A DNA stretch of 15,937 bases from JBPCOB01 sp051000715 (GTDB lineage Bacteria > Actinomycetota > Actinomycetes > JALYNC01): positions 1 to 15,937 of the forward strand of contig JBPCOB010000072.1 of assembly GCA_051000715.1 (NCBI GenBank), read 5' to 3'. This document shows, piece by piece, positions 12,375-15,937 of this stretch (positions within the stretch are counted from its first letter, which is position 1; every line of letters begins with the position of its first letter). Under the pieces are notes generated by a model. The model saw only the letters and a program-made list of their open reading frames with translations. It searched no databases and was not told where the DNA came from. A program made the position numbers and the translations under genes.

Positions 12375-13346
12375 CTACAGCCAACCGCGGCGGCGGAAGG
12401 ACACGTAAAGCCCGACCGAGAGGACGACGAGCAGCGCGACCGAGGCGATGAAGCCCGAATGGTGCGCGAAGCCCGGGTAGGGCACGTTCATGCCGTAGAA
12501 ACCGGTGATCGCGGTGGGCACCGCAATGATCGCCGCCCAGCTGGTGACCTTCTTCATCACCTCGTTGAGCCGGTTGCCCTGCAGCGTCAGGTTCGTCTCC
12601 AGAATCGTGCCGACCAGGTCGCGAAGGGATTCGGTCCACTCGGTGGCCCGCAGCACGTGGTCGTAGACGTCCTGGTAGTAGGGCGCCATCGCCGGGTCGA
12701 CCACCCCCAGCTCGCGCCGCAGGAGGCTGTTCACGACTTCGCGCATCGGGAGCACCAAGCGGCGGAGCACGACGAGGGACTTGCGCAGCTCGAAGCTCCG
12801 CCGCTGCACCTCGGTGTCGACCGGCCGAGCCGCGAAGAGCAGGTCCTCCAGGCTCTCGATCCCGTCGTCGAGCGACTCGACCGCCATGAAGTGACCGTCG
12901 ACCACGACGTCGAGCAACCCGTAGAGCAGGAAGCCGACACCATGCTTCGCGAGGTCGGCGGAGTGATCCCAGGCGGCCAGCACCGGGTCGAGGTTGAAGC
13001 CGGGGTCCTTGCGCACGGTGATCAGGTATCGGCTCGAGACGAAGATCGCTAGCTCCGACGTACTCAGCTGTCCGCTCGCCGGGTCGAGGGCGACGCCGTA
13101 GACGGTGAGGAAAAGGTGGTCGTCGTAGTGGTCCAGCTTCGGACGCTGCCGTTCGGTGGTGGCATCCTCGACCGCGAGCGGGTTGAGCCCGAACTCCTGG
13201 CCGAGTACGGCGAAGTCCTCGCGACGGGGCTCGCAGAGGTCCATCCAGACCACGGTGTCCGGTTCGGCCAGGTGGTCGGAGATATCCGCTGGGTCAAAGT
13301 CGGTCAGCTCCAGGTTGCCACTGCGGTAGAGCCGGGTCCTGATCAC
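12375..13346 (-). CDS. corA: CorA-family divalent metal ion (magnesium/cobalt) transporter
   Basis: This 323-residue inner-membrane channel works as a pentamer for Mg2+ or Co2+ entry. A large N-terminal cytoplasmic domain (1–265, including VWMDLCEPRREDFAVLGQEF and NPLAVEDATTERQRPKLDHY) is followed by a long helix. TM1 (about 268–286) ends in the signature GMN at 285–287 (YGMNVPYPG), and TM2 (about 302–317, VALLVVLSVGLYVSF) ends in a basic tail RRRGWL. The GTG at 13346 lacks a visible Shine–Dalgarno; a TACCGT seven bases upstream might make it leaderless, otherwise it is translated from the htpX transcript, 43 bp upstream. ZntB-type zinc export is a less likely alternative. Confidence 0.93.
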   Translation of the reverse strand: MIRTRLYRSGNLELTDFDPADISDHLAEPDTVVWMDLCEPRREDFAVLGQEFGLNPLAVEDATTERQRPKLDHYDDHLFLTVYGVALDPASGQLSTSELAIFVSSRYLITVRKDPGFNLDPVLAAWDHSADLAKHGVGFLLYGLLDVVVDGHFMAVESLDDGIESLEDLLFAARPVDTEVQRRSFELRKSLVVLRRLVLPMREVVNSLLRRELGVVDPAMAPYYQDVYDHVLRATEWTESLRDLVGTILETNLTLQGNRLNEVMKKVTSWAAIIAVPTAITGFYGMNVPYPGFAHHSGFIASVALLVVLSVGLYVSFRRRGWL

Positions 13347-13389
13347 GCTGGCGACGGTACGCCGCTGGCCAGGCGGCGGTAGGGAACGC

Positions 13390-14259
13390 TCAGCGCCCGT
13401 AGCGGTAGGTGCCCGCCATCGCCTCGAGCCGGGCGATGCGATCGACCATCGGGGGGTGGGTGGCGAACATCCTTGCCATGCCGGCCCCCCGGAAGGGATT
13501 GGCGATCATGAGGTGGCTGGTCGCCACCAGCCGGTCCTCCGGTGTCAGCGGCAGCGCCGCGGTGCCGGCGTCGAGCTTTCGCAGCGCGCTGGCCAATCCG
13601 AGCGGATCGCCCGTCACCGCAGCACCCGAGGCGTCGGCCTGGAACTCCCTGGACCGGCTGATCGCCACCTGGATCAGCGAGGCGGCGATGGGCCCGAGGA
13701 GCAGAAGCAGCAGCCCGGCAAGCGGGTTACCGCCCTCGTCGTCGTCCCGCCCGCCCATCGGCAGGAAGAAGGCCAGGTGCGCCAGATAGAGAATCACGCT
13801 GGCCAGTGCCCCCGCCACCGAGGAGATCAAGATGTCGCGGTTGTAGACGTGGCTGAGCTCGTGGCCGAGTACGCCGCGCAGCTCGCGCTCGTCCAGCATG
13901 GCCAGGATGCCCCCGGTGCAGCAGACGGCGGCGGTCCGCGGGTTGCGGCCCGTGGCGAAGGCGTTGGGCGCAGCGGTGGGGGACACGTACAGCCGCGGCA
14001 TCGGCTGGCGGGCCGCGCCGGCCAGCTCGCGCACGAGCCGGTACATCACCGGCTGCTCCGCCTCGCCCACCGGCCGTGCGCGCATCGAACGCAGCGCGAT
14101 CCTGTCGCTGAAGAAGTAGCCATAACCGTTGGTGGCCAGGGCGACGAAGAAGGCGATGAGCAGCCCGCCGCGGCCGAATGCGCTGCCCACGAGCAGGATC
14201 AGCGCGGAGAGCGAGCCGAGCAGCGCGGCGGTCTTCAGCCCGTTGTGCTGGCGGTGCAT
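13390..14259 (-). CDS. htpX: HtpX-type membrane zinc metalloprotease
   Basis: This 289-residue M48 protease of the inner membrane takes part in quality control of membrane proteins. Two N-terminal helices (about 10–28 and 31–50) are followed by the catalytic HELSH at 133–137 (LGHELSHVYNRD). Two more hydrophobic stretches lie at about 146–167 and 180–198. The third zinc ligand is E205 in SREFQADASGA, with D209. A THPPMVDRIARLEAM C-terminal motif is typical. The start is ATG at 14259, with GGGAG about nine bases upstream; it gives a normal length. An apparent longer open frame upstream is antisense to the aldolase gene and is ignored. corA follows 43 bp later. Confidence 0.95.
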   Translation of the reverse strand: MHRQHNGLKTAALLGSLSALILLVGSAFGRGGLLIAFFVALATNGYGYFFSDRIALRSMRARPVGEAEQPVMYRLVRELAGAARQPMPRLYVSPTAAPNAFATGRNPRTAAVCCTGGILAMLDERELRGVLGHELSHVYNRDILISSVAGALASVILYLAHLAFFLPMGGRDDDEGGNPLAGLLLLLLGPIAASLIQVAISRSREFQADASGAAVTGDPLGLASALRKLDAGTAALPLTPEDRLVATSHLMIANPFRGAGMARMFATHPPMVDRIARLEAMAGTYRYGR

Positions 14260-14364
14260 GTGAGGACTCCCTTCGCGCCGACCCGCCGACCTACCAACGC
14301 CTACAAAACGCCGCATGACCGCCGGCCGTTCCCCCGGGAGGCTGCGCTCAAAGGCCGGCAGGCC

Positions 14365-14370
14365 TACGGT
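14365..14370 (+). promoter_or_regulatory. possible -10 box for the aldolase gene
   Basis: TACGGT lies 36 bp before the aldolase ATG, in the 147-bp gap divergent from htpX. The best -35 at 17–18 bp (CTGCGC/GCTGCG) is poor. No clear promoter for htpX is visible on the other strand. Confidence 0.3.
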
Positions 14371-14406
14371 GGGCGAGCGTGACAGCGGGCCCTGAAGGAG
14401 GACGCA

Positions 14407-15411
14407 ATGAGCGATTCGCTGCAGACGGTGGCACGGCAGATGGTGAGCGAGGGCCGGGGGATTCTCGCGGCCGACGAGAGCATCTCGACGGTGACGACGC
14501 GGCTGGAGAAGGCCGGCGTGGCACCCGACGAGGAGCACCGCAGGGCGTACCGGGAGATGCTCGTGACCACGCCCGGGCTCGCGGTCGCCATCAGCGGCGT
14601 CATCCTCGCCGACGACACGCTGCGAGCTCGGCTGAGCGACGGCCGGACCTTCCCCGAGGCGGTGTCGGCGGCCGGCATGATCCCTGGCATCAAGGTCGAC
14701 GCCGGCGCCAAGCCGCTCGCCGGCGCACCCGGAGAGACCGTCACCGAGGGTCTCGACGGGCTGCGGGAACGATTCGAGGAGTACGCCCCCCTCGGCGCGC
14801 AGTTCGCGAAGTGGCGCGCGGTGATCAAGATCGGTCCGGAGCTGCCCACCTACGCCGCACTGCACGCGAACGCCCACGCCCTCGCCCGGTACGCGGCCCT
14901 CTCGCAGGAGGCCGGCCTCGTCCCGATCGTCGAGCCCGAGGTGCTGATGGACGGCGACCATGACCTGGATCGCTGCGCAGCGGTGACGTCGACGACCCTG
15001 ACGCAGGTGTTCGAAGAGCTCGGCATCGCTTCGGTCGACCTCCGGGGCATTGTCCTGAAGCCCAACATGGTCACGGCCGGTACCAAGGCCTCGCGGCAGG
15101 CCAGCGTGGAGGAGGTCGCCCAGCGGACGGTCGAGGTACTGCGCTCCGTCGTACCGGCAGAGGTTCCTGGCGTCGCCTTCCTCTCCGGCGGCCAGCCGCC
15201 GGAGGTGGCCACCGCGCACCTCGGCGCGATGCAGCTGCTCGGGCCGCAGCCATGGGAGCTGACCTTCTCCTTCGGTCGGGCGCTGGTAGACCCGGCCCTG
15301 AAGGCGTGGCACGGTGACCCGGCCCTCGTCGAGGCCGGGCAGGCGGCGCTGCACGAGCGGAGTGCCGCAAACGGTGCCGCCCGCCTTGTCACAGCGGGAT
15401 CTGCGAGGTGA
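14407..15411 (+). CDS. fructose-bisphosphate aldolase, class I
   Basis: This 334-residue cytoplasmic enzyme cleaves or forms fructose 1,6-bisphosphate through a lysine Schiff base. It is of the eukaryote-like class I type. Active-site residues are all seen: D23 in GILAADES (18–25), K96 in IPGIKVDAG, K135/K141 in FAKWRAVIKIG, E176 and E178 in VPIVEPEVL, and the Schiff-base K218 in GIVLKPNMVTAG. LSGGQPPEVAT near residue 260 binds phosphate. The ATG has AAGGAGGA six bases upstream. The phosphoribulokinase gene follows 110 bp later in the same direction; aldolases are frequent partners of PRK in Calvin-cycle clusters, but glycolysis/gluconeogenesis is the simplest role. Confidence 0.96.
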   Translation: MSDSLQTVARQMVSEGRGILAADESISTVTTRLEKAGVAPDEEHRRAYREMLVTTPGLAVAISGVILADDTLRARLSDGRTFPEAVSAAGMIPGIKVDAGAKPLAGAPGETVTEGLDGLRERFEEYAPLGAQFAKWRAVIKIGPELPTYAALHANAHALARYAALSQEAGLVPIVEPEVLMDGDHDLDRCAAVTSTTLTQVFEELGIASVDLRGIVLKPNMVTAGTKASRQASVEEVAQRTVEVLRSVVPAEVPGVAFLSGGQPPEVATAHLGAMQLLGPQPWELTFSFGRALVDPALKAWHGDPALVEAGQAALHERSAANGAARLVTAGSAR

Positions 15412-15473
15412 CCTGGAGCGTTCGGCGTCGGCGGTGCACTATCTGACCACGCCGGCGATTTGTCCTCGGCGGT

Positions 15474-15498
15474 CGCCGGGCTGCGAAAACGCCCGGCG
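15474..15498 (+). terminator. hairpin between aldolase and PRK genes
   Basis: CGCCGGGC and GCCCGGCG form a perfect 8-bp stem with a 9-base loop (TGCGAAAAC). No T-tract follows. It is 62 bp after the aldolase stop and 23 bp before the PRK start, so it may be a partial terminator or a leader structure. Confidence 0.4.
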
Positions 15499-15521
15499 GT
15501 ATCGGACGAGGGGATGGCGCC

Positions 15522-15937
15522 ATGCCGGACAAGGCGATGCGGATGTTGCGCGCCGGCCAGGGGGCTGACGCCGGACGCCCGGTCATGCTCGCGATCGCTG
15601 GCGACAGCGCCGCCGGCAAGACCACGCTGACCCGCGGGCTCGTCGATGCGCTCGGCGGGCGGGCCACCTCGATGTGCGTGGACGACTATCACCGCTACGA
15701 CCGGCAGGAGCGCAAGAACGTCCCCTTCACGCCACTGCATCCCGACTGCAACTACGTGGAGATCATGGAGCAGCACCTCCAGCTGCTCGCGACCGGCCAG
15801 AGCGTGCTCAAGCCCGTCTACGACCACAGCACAGGTGAGCTGACCCGACCGGAGCTGATCGAGCCGCGGGAGTTCCTCATCGTCGAGGGCCTGCTCCCGC
15901 TGCACTCAAAGCTCTCCCGCGCCTGCTTCGACATCAC
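15522..15937 (+). CDS. prk: phosphoribulokinase, plant/cyanobacterial-like, 5' part (partial)
   Basis: This is the first ~138 residues of a P-loop kinase expected to phosphorylate ribulose 5-phosphate to the bisphosphate; the gene runs off the window end. It shows Walker A GDSAAGKTTL (about 28–37), CVDDYHRYDRQERKN (about 52–66; the DDYH/DR pattern of class II PRK), PLHPDCNYVEIMEQHLQLL, KPVYDHSTGELTRPELI, and EFLIVEGLLPLH (Walker B-like, with E and G). The DDYH and TG-L-PE patterns resemble the plant/cyanobacterial class rather than the proteobacterial one. The ATG at 15522 has GAGGGG upstream; a nearby ATG at 15514 is out of frame. PRK-like proteins occur in actinobacteria without RuBisCO; a uridine-kinase relative is the alternative. 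Confidence 0.85.
   Translation, partial: MPDKAMRMLRAGQGADAGRPVMLAIAGDSAAGKTTLTRGLVDALGGRATSMCVDDYHRYDRQERKNVPFTPLHPDCNYVEIMEQHLQLLATGQSVLKPVYDHSTGELTRPELIEPREFLIVEGLLPLHSKLSRACFDI

Noticed and set aside
13456..14382. A 308-codon plus-strand frame antisense to htpX
   Set aside because: It is a His/Gln/Arg-rich shadow frame; htpX on the minus strand has intact catalytic motifs.
14260..15354. Long minus-strand extension upstream of the htpX start
   Set aside because: It is antisense to the aldolase gene, and HtpX already has normal length and a ribosome-binding site at 14259.

Overview
The window is a high-GC chromosomal segment from an actinobacterium. It has GC-rich third codon positions, several GTG/TTG starts, and the typical actinobacterial order rpmG–hadA–hadB … aspC–tRNA-Trp–secE–nusG–rplK–rplA–rplJ–rplL–rpoB. 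I cannot name the genus. The DNA looks like core chromosome with a small accessory insert, not a phage, plasmid or defence island.

Layout, left to right. Positions 1–6148 are read leftward (minus strand): the transcription/translation superoperon tRNA-Trp, secE, nusG, rplK, rplA, rplJ, rplL and the first ~670 codons of rpoB. Visible control elements are a promoter before tRNA-Trp, a promoter plus L10 leader before rplJ, a hairpin between rplK and rplA, and a near-consensus promoter in the 295-bp gap before rpoB. A class I aminotransferase (6298–7542) is divergent from this operon. It converges on a DHA2-type MFS exporter (7572–9002), which lies just downstream of a TetR repressor (9056–9598). 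The two accessory genes are joined by a terminator and share a GTGAGTG-N2-CACT operator. Next come hadB, hadA and rpmG (9658–10722, minus strand), a two-subunit hydroxyacyl-ACP dehydratase with ribosomal protein L33, then tRNA-Met and tRNA-Thr.

Positions 10983–11557 hold no large gene. They contain direct and inverted repeats, a possible 38-codon small ORF with a good ribosome-binding site, and two hairpins that appear to end convergent transcription from the small ORF and from tRNA-Tyr (11558–11642). Then follow yajQ (plus), a decayed fragment that reads like the N-terminus of an ECF sigma factor, corA and htpX (minus), and divergent from htpX a class I fructose-bisphosphate aldolase and the start of a plant/cyanobacterial-type phosphoribulokinase, cut by the window end.

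The housekeeping part supplies RNA polymerase, elongation factor NusG, the SecE translocon subunit and ribosomal stalk proteins. The least ordinary points are the TetR/MFS module with an apparently leaderless autoregulated repressor, the ~94-residue acidic Pro/Ala tail on L10, the sigma-factor remnant, the repeat-bearing tRNA spacer with its candidate small gene, and the aldolase–PRK pair. I did not find a clear new multi-gene system.
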